Shown piece by piece: positions 45,721 to 55,011 of a stretch of 64,000 nucleotides of DNA (position 1 is the first letter of the stretch; each line of letters starts with the position of its first letter). The notes beneath the pieces were generated by a model that saw nothing but the letters and a program-made list of their open reading frames with translations, had not been told where the DNA came from and searched no databases. The position numbers and the translations under genes were made by a program. The DNA is from Endozoicomonas numazuensis (lineage in GTDB: Bacteria > Pseudomonadota > Gammaproteobacteria > Pseudomonadales > Endozoicomonadaceae). The stretch covers positions 1,362,574 through 1,426,573 of the forward strand of contig NZ_JOKH01000001.1 of assembly GCF_000722635.1 (NCBI RefSeq), written 5' to 3'.

Positions 45721-46226
45721 GTCAGGGCTCCTTAAATACATTATTTTTATTGTCAGAGTGATACCAGGATCTTGTTGAGATTACGGGTATCGGCTCTCTG
45801 AGTGAAGAGATTTGTAATCTCATGATCAATGATCTGCTGACATGTTTCGTCAGCAGAAAAGTCGTCCAGTAAAAAAAGCCATGAGCGACTCAAGTCATTT
45901 TTCGACACATTACAGAGCGAAAGATAGCTCACGATAAGAGTATGACCGAGAATCTTGATATGAATCAATATATCTCACTCAAGGGTTTTTGGATTCAGGC
46001 GGTATGAAGGTAAGCTGACAAGAAAGAATGGTAATTAGAGGCTCGGAGAAGCCTTTTGGAAATATTCTGTAAATAGAATAGATTCAGTTGTTACAGTATG
46101 AGAGCGTTTTCATTCCTGTGACGCTAAAGAGCCTTGGGCCGAAGTGCCGGAGACATTTGAAGTTTTGTTAAGACTTCTTTCAGGGCCGGCATTTCATAAT
46201 AAAAAGAACAATAGAGGAACAGTGCC
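45721..46226. other. Divergent promoter region of mmsA and the hemerythrin gene
   Basis: 506 bases. A TATTCT-6-AGAATA inverted repeat is at 46063-46080. A 71-codon frame from a TTG (45968-45753, minus strand) ends 32 bases before mmsA; it has no ribosome site or family match and is not called. An AGGAACAG element precedes the hemerythrin ATG. Confidence 0.4.
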
Positions 46227-46811
46227 ATGTCGTTGTTGATCGATAGACTTGTGAAGGATCATGAGCAACTTTTGCGCTTGCTCGATTGTCTGGATCACGA
46301 AGTGTCTGGTTACAGAGATGACAGTCAGCATACGCCAAAAGTCTGGCTGATCCTTGATGCGCTGGACTACTTGCATAATTATCCAGACAGTTTTCACCAT
46401 CCATTGGAATCTCGATTATTATCCCGATTACGCCCACGACTGACGGATGCTGACCAGCGAGCAGCTATAGAAGAAGTGGAAGCTGAGCATGAAGAAATAC
46501 ATCAACTGACCACCAGTCTGATTGATCGCTTCAGTGCACTGACCATGGATCAGATTATTCCTATCAATCAACTGCTGGCGGATTATCAAAAGTATGTTGA
46601 ATTGCAAAGGGCTCATATTCAGAAGGAAAACAGGGTGTTGATTCCGGCTATGAAAACCATTTTAACGGAAGAAGACTTCAAACTGGTGAACGAGACTCTG
46701 AAGGATACACCAGACCCACTGTTTGGGTCCCATGTCTGGGAATCTTATGAAAACTTGTATCAGTTTGTAGTGGGAGCTCCAGTCGATCAGTTGGCTACCA
46801 ACGCACACTAA
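46227..46811 (+). CDS. Hemerythrin-domain protein
   Basis: A 194-residue four-helix protein. Iron-ligand-like residues are spaced as in hemerythrin/HHE domains: His12 in LVKDHEQLL, His-His in SFHHPLESRLL, EAEHEEIHQLT and QRAHIQKENRVLIPAM. Such proteins bind a di-iron centre and sense or store O2 or NO, or help Fe-S repair. No second domain. Its stop codon touches the terminator of the opposing aacS gene. Confidence 0.88.
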   Translation: MSLLIDRLVKDHEQLLRLLDCLDHEVSGYRDDSQHTPKVWLILDALDYLHNYPDSFHHPLESRLLSRLRPRLTDADQRAAIEEVEAEHEEIHQLTTSLIDRFSALTMDQIIPINQLLADYQKYVELQRAHIQKENRVLIPAMKTILTEEDFKLVNETLKDTPDPLFGSHVWESYENLYQFVVGAPVDQLATNAH

Positions 46812-46837
46812 AAAGCTGCCGCAAAAAAGGCGGCAGC
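46811..46837 (-). terminator. Intrinsic terminator of aacS
   Basis: On the minus strand the stem GCTGCCGC / GCGGCAGC (8 bp, 7-base loop) is followed by TTTTT, 23 bases past the aacS stop. It overlaps the last base of the hemerythrin gene. Confidence 0.8.
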
Positions 46838-46859
46838 ACAGCACTCGAAAACCGTGCTG

Positions 46860-48854
46860 TTAATGTATGAGTTCAGGCCGTTTTCGAAAGTAATCCAGGG
46901 CTTCCGGATTTGCCAGAGCATCGGTGTTGGCAACCGGTTTGTCATGGACCACATCCCTGACGGCCAACTCCACAATCTTGCCACTGATGGTTCTCGGAAT
47001 GTCCGGTGTCTGCAGAACAACAGCAGGGACATGCCGGGGCGTCGTATTGGCTCGAATGGTCTGTTTGATTTTGTTGATGAGTTCGTCGGCCAATGAGACA
47101 CCTTCTCTTAACTTAACAAAAAGAATAACCCTGACATCGCCATCCCACTCCTGGCCAATGGCAATGCTTTCGAGTACCTCTTCGACCTTCTCAACCTGTC
47201 GGTAAATTTCTGCAGTACCGATTCTTACTCCACCCGGGTTCAGGACCGCATCAGCCCGACCATGGATGATAACGCCCTTATTTTCGGTAAGCTCGCCGAA
47301 ATCACCATGAGCCCAGACGCCTGGGAACTGGCTGAAATAGGCTTTGTGATACTTTTTATCCTCAGGATCATTCCAGAATCCTATGGGCATGGAAGGGAAG
47401 CTGGTCTGACAGGTCAGCTCTCCTTTTTCTCCATGCAAGGGCTTGCCTTCAGGATTGACGAATTGAACATCCATGCCTAACCCTCGACATTGCAGCTCCC
47501 CTTTGTTGACAGGCAAAATAGGGCACCCCAAAGCAAAACAGGAAACAATGTCAGTGCCGCCGGAAATAGAAGACAAGCACAGATCTTTTTTGATATCCCT
47601 GTAAACGTAATCAAAGCTTTCGTGAAGCAGAGGGGAGCCGGTAGACAGAATGGCTTTCAGCTTTGGCAGAGCGTGAGACTCAGCCGGCTTTACCCCTGCT
47701 TTTTCCAAAGCAGCAATATATTTTGCACTGGTACCAAAAATACTGATGGCTTCTTCTTCCGCCATATCTATCAGGCTACGTGGTTCAGGGTAGAAAGGTG
47801 AACCATCATAAAGAACCACCGTGGCTCCCAGAGCTAAAGATGAAACCAGCCAGTTCCACATCATCCAACCACAGGTGGAAAAATAGAAGATAGTGTCTTC
47901 GGGTTTTAAGTCTGTGTGTAAGGACAGTTCCTTCAAGTGTTGCAAAAGTGTTCCACCATGACCATGTACAATACACTTTGGAACCCCGGTCGTGCCGGAA
48001 GAGTACATAATGAACAGGGGATGATTGAACGACACGGGAACAAACTCAGGTGTATTCTTAGTCGGAATAATAAAATGGTCGTATAAGCTGGATTTTGTCA
48101 AAGCACTGATATCTGCTTTGCCTTCAAGAAAAGGCACAATGACTGTTTGCTCAATAGAAGGGATTTGCTCCTGAATTGACTGAACCTTTTTAAGGCACTG
48201 AATTTTTTTGCCACCATAAAAGTAGCCGTCAATACTTAACAGCACTTTGGGGGCAATCTGCCCAAAGCGGTCCAGAACACCCTGGATACCAAAGTCAGGG
48301 GAGCAGGACGACCAGATGGCACCAAGTGCTGTAGTGGCCAACATCATGATCAGGGTTTCCGGGCAGTTAGGCATAAAAGCGGCAACTCTGTCACCTTTGA
48401 CAACCCCAACCGCTTTGAGACCTGCTTGTACAGCAGCGACCGCTTTCAGCAGCTCACTGTAAGTCAAAGTTGTGCGGTGACCATCTTCTCTTCGAAATAT
48501 CAGTGCTTTCTTTTTACTCTGAGCTGTTTTTTGGCTCAAGACTGTATCTGCACCATGCCGTAGCATATGTTCGGCATAGTTCAGGGTAGAGTCCGGGAAC
48601 CACTGTGCTCCGGGCATTACATCATTACGGCAAGTGTCAGAAGGTTGATTGTGAAATTGGATATCGACAAACTTTGCGAGACTTTCCCAGAAAGCATTAC
48701 GATCACTGACACTCCAGTCATAGAGGGAGTGATAGTCAGTCAATTTTTCTTTCGCTATGGGCATTTGAGCGGTGCTGTCATTGACTGACTGAATGAATGC
48801 ATGAAGATTTGATGATTGAACCCGGCTCTCGTCAGGTGTCCAGAGCTGCGTCAT
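46860..48854 (-). CDS. aacS: Acetoacetyl-CoA synthetase
   Basis: Activates acetoacetate with ATP and CoA to acetoacetyl-CoA. The 664-residue ANL-superfamily enzyme has the P-loop YSSGTTGVPKCIVHGHGG, the STCGWMMWN and SISGGTDIVSCFA blocks of the acetoacetate ligase group, and the terminal catalytic Lys motif RTISGKIVE. AGGA lies 6 bases before the ATG. In many genomes it directly follows the liu leucine genes, whose end product is acetoacetate; here a three-gene cassette separates them, all on the same strand. Confidence 0.94.
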   Translation of the reverse strand: MTQLWTPDESRVQSSNLHAFIQSVNDSTAQMPIAKEKLTDYHSLYDWSVSDRNAFWESLAKFVDIQFHNQPSDTCRNDVMPGAQWFPDSTLNYAEHMLRHGADTVLSQKTAQSKKKALIFRREDGHRTTLTYSELLKAVAAVQAGLKAVGVVKGDRVAAFMPNCPETLIMMLATTALGAIWSSCSPDFGIQGVLDRFGQIAPKVLLSIDGYFYGGKKIQCLKKVQSIQEQIPSIEQTVIVPFLEGKADISALTKSSLYDHFIIPTKNTPEFVPVSFNHPLFIMYSSGTTGVPKCIVHGHGGTLLQHLKELSLHTDLKPEDTIFYFSTCGWMMWNWLVSSLALGATVVLYDGSPFYPEPRSLIDMAEEEAISIFGTSAKYIAALEKAGVKPAESHALPKLKAILSTGSPLLHESFDYVYRDIKKDLCLSSISGGTDIVSCFALGCPILPVNKGELQCRGLGMDVQFVNPEGKPLHGEKGELTCQTSFPSMPIGFWNDPEDKKYHKAYFSQFPGVWAHGDFGELTENKGVIIHGRADAVLNPGGVRIGTAEIYRQVEKVEEVLESIAIGQEWDGDVRVILFVKLREGVSLADELINKIKQTIRANTTPRHVPAVVLQTPDIPRTISGKIVELAVRDVVHDKPVANTDALANPEALDYFRKRPELIH

Positions 48855-48953
48855 ATTCGATCCTGATTGTTTTTGTTCTATTTCAGGTTAATTGAGATTG
48901 TTTAAGTATCAAGCGCTGGCCCCTGAAATCAAGGACCAGTGTCGCTGTATCTA

Positions 48954-50573
48954 TTATCTAAGAAGCTCGTAATCATCTACGCCTGGGGTATGCAAACGCT
49001 CAGCAATCTTGCTGGAAACCCTCTGGGCAAACGGTAGCTTCAAATTGGCGACCCATCGAAAAAATAAAGTTTTTCCCTCTTCAATTTCAGATTCAAAAAA
49101 GTAGTTTGCCCGACTGCTTTCTCCCGTCGGCTTGCTCTCTTTTCCTTCCACTGTTCCATGTGATGACCCCTTGAAGGGATACATCAATATATCCATTGGG
49201 TTCTTGCCTACCTTGCACCATACTTTTTCAGCCTGATCAGGTAAGCAAAAGTCAGGTATATTATTCATGTTGAACCCAACTTGACGAAGTGGAATAAATG
49301 GAAAGGCTCTTCCTTCCGTTGGTGAAATTCTTACTGAGTCACATAAAGGCTGTATGCATAGCAAGTAACGATTATCATTCGTAGCAATAATCGTTCCTAG
49401 AGATAATTTCGGAATCGATTGAAGAATTTTTGATGAGTTGGAGCACTGAATCTTTGTCAGCATACTCATTTCTGCATGATTCTCTACATCACATAACGTC
49501 TCTAAAACCGTTCTTCTTGCCTGTTTTACCTTGATTACAGGATCACTATTCTGATTGATCAGAACAGTTTTGTCAGAATGGTATTGACTTGTAGCCGCTT
49601 TAGACCAAAGTTTATGTTGTCTTTCTGATTCTGATGAGAACTTGTCATCTAGCCACTGACCAACTCTATTGGGCGATAATGCTTCAGAAACAGTAGGGTT
49701 TGAAAGTAGGACTGATATTTCATCAGAGATCAGATTTGTAATGTATGTTTCAGCGTCATTTGGGTCAGGAATAAGGCATTTGTGGGCTACAACTGATCCA
49801 TCTAGGTCAGAGCCAAACTTTGCAAGCAAATGATGAGTCTTCTCCCTTAGTGTAGAGATCGCACTGACGGCTGTTATTGGCAAAATACCTTCAATGAGGT
49901 TGGTAAAATGGCCAATAACAATTTCAGGTAGCTGATCATAACTTGTCAGCTTGACTTCACTACAGGAAACTCCTTCAGGTTTTCCAATGAAAACTATTTT
50001 TGTAGATCCATGTTTTAACTCATATGATCCAGGAGTACGAGAGAAGTGTAAATCAGAAAGCTTCTGTGTCAAAGTTGATAAGACTCCTTCTTCCTTTTCG
50101 CCACTAAAAATGACAATAAGCCTTAGTCTGCCGCCACCTTCCTGGTCATTTCGTAAGATCTCAACGATTGCATCTCCTATGAGAGTGGTTTTGTATTCAT
50201 CACTCAAGTTTTCAAGTTGCCAGTCAAGAAGCATGATGTCTGCGGCCATTGACATAGTCACAATCTGGCGTTTTGCATCAAGGGGTTCATCTGATGTTTT
50301 AATGACAGAACATTGGATACCCTTAGCAGCAAATGAACCTGTCAATTCTTGTGCATTCAAGCTGTGACTTTGTATATCAGTCAGCTCAGCGGTATCTTCA
50401 ACTTCTGATATGTCGGAAAAACTGTCTTCTGAATCATCGAAACCACTTCCAGGCAAACTGGCTACCATATTTGGCCCTAGAAGAGAGTCTTCATAGGCCT
50501 GATCATCAAAGCAAACGACGGTTTTCAAAAACTGCTCAGTTCTTGATTTATAGAACTCTTTAAGTGCTTCCAT
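48954..50573 (-). CDS. Receiver-domain protein with large insertion, third gene of Dcm-GHKL cassette
   Basis: A 539-residue protein from the ATG at 50573; a TTG at 50585 overlapping the previous stop is also possible, and either way translation is coupled. Residues ~18-200 are a modified response-regulator receiver: acidic pair Asp23-Asp24 (VVCFDDQ), phospho-acceptor Asp117 (IMLLDWQLE), Ser157 (VIFSGEK) and Lys198 (VFIGKPEG). About 60 extra residues, very acidic (GFDDSEDSFSDISEVEDTAE), are inserted after the first strand. The remaining ~340 residues match no family I know and hold no obvious nuclease or DNA-binding motif. They are the likely output part. Probably phosphorylated by, or docking to, the preceding ATPase. 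Confidence 0.75.
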   Translation of the reverse strand: MEALKEFYKSRTEQFLKTVVCFDDQAYEDSLLGPNMVASLPGSGFDDSEDSFSDISEVEDTAELTDIQSHSLNAQELTGSFAAKGIQCSVIKTSDEPLDAKRQIVTMSMAADIMLLDWQLENLSDEYKTTLIGDAIVEILRNDQEGGGRLRLIVIFSGEKEEGVLSTLTQKLSDLHFSRTPGSYELKHGSTKIVFIGKPEGVSCSEVKLTSYDQLPEIVIGHFTNLIEGILPITAVSAISTLREKTHHLLAKFGSDLDGSVVAHKCLIPDPNDAETYITNLISDEISVLLSNPTVSEALSPNRVGQWLDDKFSSESERQHKLWSKAATSQYHSDKTVLINQNSDPVIKVKQARRTVLETLCDVENHAEMSMLTKIQCSNSSKILQSIPKLSLGTIIATNDNRYLLCIQPLCDSVRISPTEGRAFPFIPLRQVGFNMNNIPDFCLPDQAEKVWCKVGKNPMDILMYPFKGSSHGTVEGKESKPTGESSRANYFFESEIEEGKTLFFRWVANLKLPFAQRVSSKIAERLHTPGVDDYELLR

Positions 50574-50581
50574 AGCGATGA

Positions 50582-53500
50582 TCAAAACTCCAGCTCAAGT
50601 GAAGGGTTGTCTGATTCATTAATTTCGTGGGTGACATGGACTAAAAATTTTGGGTGCACATTTTTACCAGCTTGCAAAAGCTCCAAATCCATACCTTCAT
50701 GACGCAATGCTTTACGAGAGATGCTCAACCCCATGCCTCTACCATTCTCCTTAGTAGAAAAGCCAAAATCAAAAATAGTATCAGCATGGCGGGCATCGAT
50801 CCCTGGACCATAGTTCTCAACTAGGAGGCCATCAGGATGATAGTCAAGTTTGATAATGCGACTTTCTTTTTCAGTATTTTCTAACCAGTGACAGGCATTG
50901 TCGACGAGATTGACAAATACTGGCAATATGCTTGAAATGTATGTGTTTACAACGGTTCCACGGAATTTATCTGTAACTTCAAACTTTATGCCTTTCTGTT
51001 CAAAACGCTCTCCAAAAAGATCCAGAAGGTACTTCCTGATTTCATCACCAACCAGCGTCGTTTTATTTCTATTGAGCCTTCTGTCCATAGGGGCAAAAAG
51101 GCGAAGATATTCTTCAAGGTGCATAAAGCCGGAACTGAGCTCCTTGTATAACTGGCGAAGAGGAGGAGTGCCTTTTGCCCAGACTTGGAGCTGTCTGATA
51201 TTTCGCTTTATTTTTCGGACGGTGCTGTTGAACTCATGCTGAACTATCCCCAGGGCCATACCAACTTGGGCCCATTGTAGTGAGCTTTCCAATTCCTCTT
51301 TCAGAGCTTCATTATTTTGTTCAAGTGCAGACGTTACATCGTCAGGTAATACGTCTTCTGACAAATATCTGCTCCAATTGTCGAGCTGCTTGTGCAAGCT
51401 GTCGAGATAGGCTCGCTCTTTTTCAGCTGTGCTTTCCAATCGCTCTTCTAACAAAGATCTAAAGCTGGCTAGCTCGCTACTTGGCATTTGAGATAAGTTT
51501 GCACGCTCAAAGTCAGAGAGTATGGTAGCCATTTCATTGCTTAACCGACTCTTACTCTCTCTGATGCTTTTACGAATGATATCCTGTGTTTTTAGCAACT
51601 CAGTGTTTGCCATCTTCTGGCTTTTCTGAACAGACTTTGTCAGCTGTTCTTTCCTTTCGCTGATCGCTGAGTGTATAAGTTGACGCTTATCGACAGCTTT
51701 TTGATGTTTATCAATAAACTCAGTAAGCTTGCTTTCAACATGTCGATTGGCAGGATCAAGGCTGTTTAGTTTCAGTTCAGAACTTATTCTCTGATAAGCG
51801 TGCCAGTCATCTTGTAAGCTTTTGTTGAGACCAAGTCCCTGTGGTTTGGAGACTTGAAATTGTTTCTTTAAGTTTTCTAAAGCTTTTTGAGTGTTTTGCT
51901 CGAGGTTGTGTAAATGTTCTGGCAGGCTATCACTCTCAACTTTATATAAAGCATCCAATTTAGAGTCAAACTTGGCAATGATCTCATCAAGTTCTTTTGT
52001 ATATTGCTCATCCTCAATAGCTTTGAAAAAAGAATCTAAAGACTTGATAAATGCGCTTTTCTGAGTATTGACAAGTTTTTCTCTCTTTTTTAAAAGCTCG
52101 TTCTGAGCTTTGAACTCATCTTTCAGCAACCAGAACTCATCACTCTGGATACCTTTCTTTCTGTAAAAATCCCTTGCCACAGCAATAAACAAATTAATGA
52201 GAATTTCTTTGAACTGTCTATATGGGATGGTTTCAATGAATCCCTCCCTGCCCGCCTTCTCTTTGAGAGCGCTATTTTGATCAGAAGAAATCTCTATCGC
52301 TCCTAGAATGCGGCGGTATGAGAAAAAATAATCTTTTGCAGATTTCGTGCGACGACTCTCTATCCCAAGGAAGTCATAGTCTGAATCACCATAAGGTAAA
52401 ACACGCACCCCGTTTCTAAATATATAGAGGCCACCTATCCTAGAAAGTTTTGTGTCCATCAAAGTCCATTCTTCAGCAGGAAGAGTGCTTTCATGTTTTA
52501 ACCCCATCATGTAGCCAAATCGGATGCTAAATGGACCACATTTGATTTTCTCGCCTTTGCCTCTACTCCAGTTCAGAGTGTACGGCACAGGTTCATGATC
52601 ATAGACTTTAACCAACCCTTGGAACTGACCATACTCATCGAATTTACCTTCAATAATCTGATCAGCGCTCAGGTACTCTTCTGGAGTAAAGAAAGCCCGC
52701 TCACTGATAAAGTCTTCAATCTCACCATTAAGATTATGCTTTCTGAAATAGGTTTTGATTGGAGGAGCTTCATTTCCAGGTAGCATAGTGTTGCTGAAGC
52801 CAGTTAGAAGCTTCTGAAGTCGAGACGCTGTTTTGCCTTCTGTATCTTCCGTCTCAAGGTCTTCATCAAGCACTGCGTCATAAGGTCTGACAATGAAAGC
52901 AGTACCGTGGGAATCCCCCTCCAGTGAAATTTCTCCGCAGCTAGCCATAACCTTTGATGGCTCAAACGTCATCAGTTCCAGGTCACTGGCAATTTGTTTT
53001 TTTGTTGCATCGGGTACCATGACTCCCAATTCATTGAGCCCTTCCATTATGCTCTTACCCATTACAGCTAGATCCTCTTGCTTAGGAAGAATTCCGCCTG
53101 GGAAAGTTTTTACAGGTATACGAATTTGCTCAAGGTTCAGTCCAGGCAGTTCAAAAATACCCCAATGAATCAGACATGCCACTGTATCGTGTAGACCATC
53201 CTCACGTTTTGCTCGAGTGATTACCAGCACAGCCGGGCCAATAGTGGCTATGGCTAATCGTCCAATACCTTTCTCACCCAAGGTCCAGCGGGGTTCTTTG
53301 CCATAATCTCCCAGCCAGTCCGCAGTGTGCTTGAGCTGCCCAACCTTGCTTTCTGTGCCAAGCGTCAGCCAACGTTCTTTGAAATCTTTTTCAGTCATAC
53401 CAAAGCCATCATCCCTGAGAATCAAGGCTCGGTCCTTTACCAAGAGGTCAACTTCTACTTTACGAGCAAAAGCATCATAAGCAATTTTAAAAAGCTCATG

Positions 53501-53593
53501 GAGTGCGTTAGGTATCCCTGCGATCTGTTGCCTGCCAAGCAAATCGACCGCTCTGGCACGGACTTTTATTGAGGCTGAATCAGAGGTTTCCAT
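50582..53593 (-). CDS. Double-GHKL ATPase / histidine-kinase-like protein with central coiled coil
   Basis: A 1003-residue protein from the ATG at 53593 (a GTG at 53620 is in frame). Residues ~10-290: a MORC/MutL/HSP90-like GHKL ATPase with G1 RDDGFGM, WLTLGTESK and G2 GEKGIGRLA, but with Ile36 where the N-box Asn should be (ELFKIAYDA). Residues ~480-760: long charged coiled coil. Residues ~780-990: a histidine-kinase-like end with His786 in GIVQHEFNSTV, N box LVDNA with Asn899, G1 written ENYGPGI with Asn927 in place of Asp, and G2 GRGMGLSIS. No membrane segment. It sits between a cytosine methyltransferase and a receiver protein, so it is probably the sensor or switch of that cassette. Confidence 0.8.
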   Translation of the reverse strand: METSDSASIKVRARAVDLLGRQQIAGIPNALHELFKIAYDAFARKVEVDLLVKDRALILRDDGFGMTEKDFKERWLTLGTESKVGQLKHTADWLGDYGKEPRWTLGEKGIGRLAIATIGPAVLVITRAKREDGLHDTVACLIHWGIFELPGLNLEQIRIPVKTFPGGILPKQEDLAVMGKSIMEGLNELGVMVPDATKKQIASDLELMTFEPSKVMASCGEISLEGDSHGTAFIVRPYDAVLDEDLETEDTEGKTASRLQKLLTGFSNTMLPGNEAPPIKTYFRKHNLNGEIEDFISERAFFTPEEYLSADQIIEGKFDEYGQFQGLVKVYDHEPVPYTLNWSRGKGEKIKCGPFSIRFGYMMGLKHESTLPAEEWTLMDTKLSRIGGLYIFRNGVRVLPYGDSDYDFLGIESRRTKSAKDYFFSYRRILGAIEISSDQNSALKEKAGREGFIETIPYRQFKEILINLFIAVARDFYRKKGIQSDEFWLLKDEFKAQNELLKKREKLVNTQKSAFIKSLDSFFKAIEDEQYTKELDEIIAKFDSKLDALYKVESDSLPEHLHNLEQNTQKALENLKKQFQVSKPQGLGLNKSLQDDWHAYQRISSELKLNSLDPANRHVESKLTEFIDKHQKAVDKRQLIHSAISERKEQLTKSVQKSQKMANTELLKTQDIIRKSIRESKSRLSNEMATILSDFERANLSQMPSSELASFRSLLEERLESTAEKERAYLDSLHKQLDNWSRYLSEDVLPDDVTSALEQNNEALKEELESSLQWAQVGMALGIVQHEFNSTVRKIKRNIRQLQVWAKGTPPLRQLYKELSSGFMHLEEYLRLFAPMDRRLNRNKTTLVGDEIRKYLLDLFGERFEQKGIKFEVTDKFRGTVVNTYISSILPVFVNLVDNACHWLENTEKESRIIKLDYHPDGLLVENYGPGIDARHADTIFDFGFSTKENGRGMGLSISRKALRHEGMDLELLQAGKNVHPKFLVHVTHEINESDNPSLELEF

Positions 53594-53635
53594 TTTTAAA
53601 CCCGCTGTTAATCCTTCCACTGTGAGAGAGGTGGC

Positions 53636-54679
53636 TTACTTTGATGATGAGAGGCAATCCATAATAGACGATGCCATGCGGCATATCATATTAACTGGGA
53701 CAGCATTGCCAATCTGGCGTGCAATTTGACCGGAATTACCATAAAAGGAGTATTCACGAGGAAACGTCTGAAGTAAGGCTGCTTCTCTGAGAGAGATAGC
53801 TCGATCATCTTCAGGGTGAGCAAAGCGACCTCTGGTTATATCTGTACAGCCAGTAGTGAGTGTTGGCGCAACATCATCCCATTTCATTCTGCCATATACA
53901 TCGGGATATGCTTTAGTGTCTTTATGACAATTAAGCTGAAGCTCATAAGGTATCGAAAACCTTGAACCACCATCCTTTTCTATATAAGAAAGCCTTTTTA
54001 GAGCAATTTCCGAGTGATTTCTGGCAAAGTGCAATTTATCTTTGGGGTCTTTCTGGCCTGCTGCAAGAGAGCGCAATCCTGAAATTGCATCTCGAACAGT
54101 AACCTTTGAGGAAGGCTTCAAGGATGCATAGAACTGTTCAGTCAGCTCTCGGCTTTTTGACGCCACCATGATGCTTCTCACTCTTCTTTGTGGCACGTTA
54201 TAATGAGCAGCGTTCAAAGTTCTGGGCTCACCGAGGTAGTAACCATACTCAGACAGTTTTGTACTCAGCTTTTTGCTGACTCCACTAAGAGCTATTCCAG
54301 GGACATTCTCAAAAAAAACCACATTAGGAGTGAGCTGTTCAACGAACTTAATACATTCTAATACTAGATCTGAGCGTGGGTCATCAGATCCACGTAGACG
54401 ATTTTGGCTGCTGAAGGGTTGGCAAGGAGCACAAACTACAAGCAAATCGATACTTTTATTTTGGCAAACATCAGCTGCTTTGAGGCTTCTGATATCACCC
54501 TCTGCAAGATTGACTTCAGGGTGATTCATACGGTAGGTCTTGCAAGCAACTGGGTCATTATCTACTGCCGCCAAGACCTTAAATCCTACTTGCTTAAGAC
54601 CTTGGCTGACTGCCCCAGACCCACAATATAGGTCAACTGCCGTCCAAACTTTTTCTAGATTCCTTCTATTTTCCACCAC
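53636..54679 (-). CDS. DNA (cytosine-5-)-methyltransferase
   Basis: A 347-residue C5 methyltransferase starting at GTG 54679. Motif I VDLYCGSGAVSQGL (AdoMet), motif IV CAPCQPFSSQNR with the catalytic Cys86, motif VI FFENVPG, motif VIII NVPQRRVRSIM, and motif X RQIGNAVPV are all present, so it should be active. The target-recognition region between VIII and X is short, ~120 residues; the site it modifies cannot be read. First gene of the cassette, 42 bases before the GHKL ATPase. There is no restriction endonuclease next to it, so methylation may instead mark self DNA for the ATPase/receiver pair. Confidence 0.93.
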   Translation of the reverse strand: MVENRRNLEKVWTAVDLYCGSGAVSQGLKQVGFKVLAAVDNDPVACKTYRMNHPEVNLAEGDIRSLKAADVCQNKSIDLLVVCAPCQPFSSQNRLRGSDDPRSDLVLECIKFVEQLTPNVVFFENVPGIALSGVSKKLSTKLSEYGYYLGEPRTLNAAHYNVPQRRVRSIMVASKSRELTEQFYASLKPSSKVTVRDAISGLRSLAAGQKDPKDKLHFARNHSEIALKRLSYIEKDGGSRFSIPYELQLNCHKDTKAYPDVYGRMKWDDVAPTLTTGCTDITRGRFAHPEDDRAISLREAALLQTFPREYSFYGNSGQIARQIGNAVPVNMICRMASSIMDCLSSSK

Positions 54680-55011
54680 AATGCCTATAAAAAATGATCA
54701 GAGACCCCAGATATGGAATTTTATCCATTGTATCAGCTCTGAGTATTCCTCTCTCATATTATTATTAGTCATAAAAGTATGAGAATTTTACAGCAATCAT
54801 GAGAAAAACCACAATTTATACACTTGGATTGACTGGCTTTTCATCAATAACATAGGTATCCGAAACAGATTAAATACTAAAGCTTTAATAGTAGTCTTGT
54901 TATTATTTATTCGTATCATCTAACTGAGTCTTTGGCTTGAGGTTTTCCTTTCCTAAGCTAGAAGAACTTCGTGTAACCAGAAAGGAAAACCTAATATCCA
55001 GACTATTTTAC
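54680..55011. other. AT-rich junction between liuE and the methyltransferase cassette
   Basis: 332 bases, clearly more AT-rich than the flanking leucine genes. It should contain the cassette promoter (minus strand). A CTCATA ... TATGAG pair with a 19-base spacer lies at about 54752-54782 and may be an operator. The liuE-proximal side holds the perfect inverted repeat at 54940-54992. No gene seen. Confidence 0.5.
54940..54992. repeat. Perfect 13-bp inverted repeat after liuE
   Basis: AGGTTTTCCTTTC at 54940-54952 and its exact reverse complement at 54980-54992, with a 27-base spacer, 19 bases past the liuE stop. Without a T-run it is a weak terminator; it may mark the edge of the inserted cassette. 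Confidence 0.65.

Noticed and set aside
45753-45968. 71-codon frame between mmsA and the hemerythrin gene
   Set aside because: TTG start without ribosome site and no family match; more likely promoter DNA.
53636-54679. Ordinary type II restriction-modification system
   Set aside because: No restriction endonuclease fold or Vsr-type gene adjoins the methyltransferase; its neighbours are the GHKL and receiver proteins.
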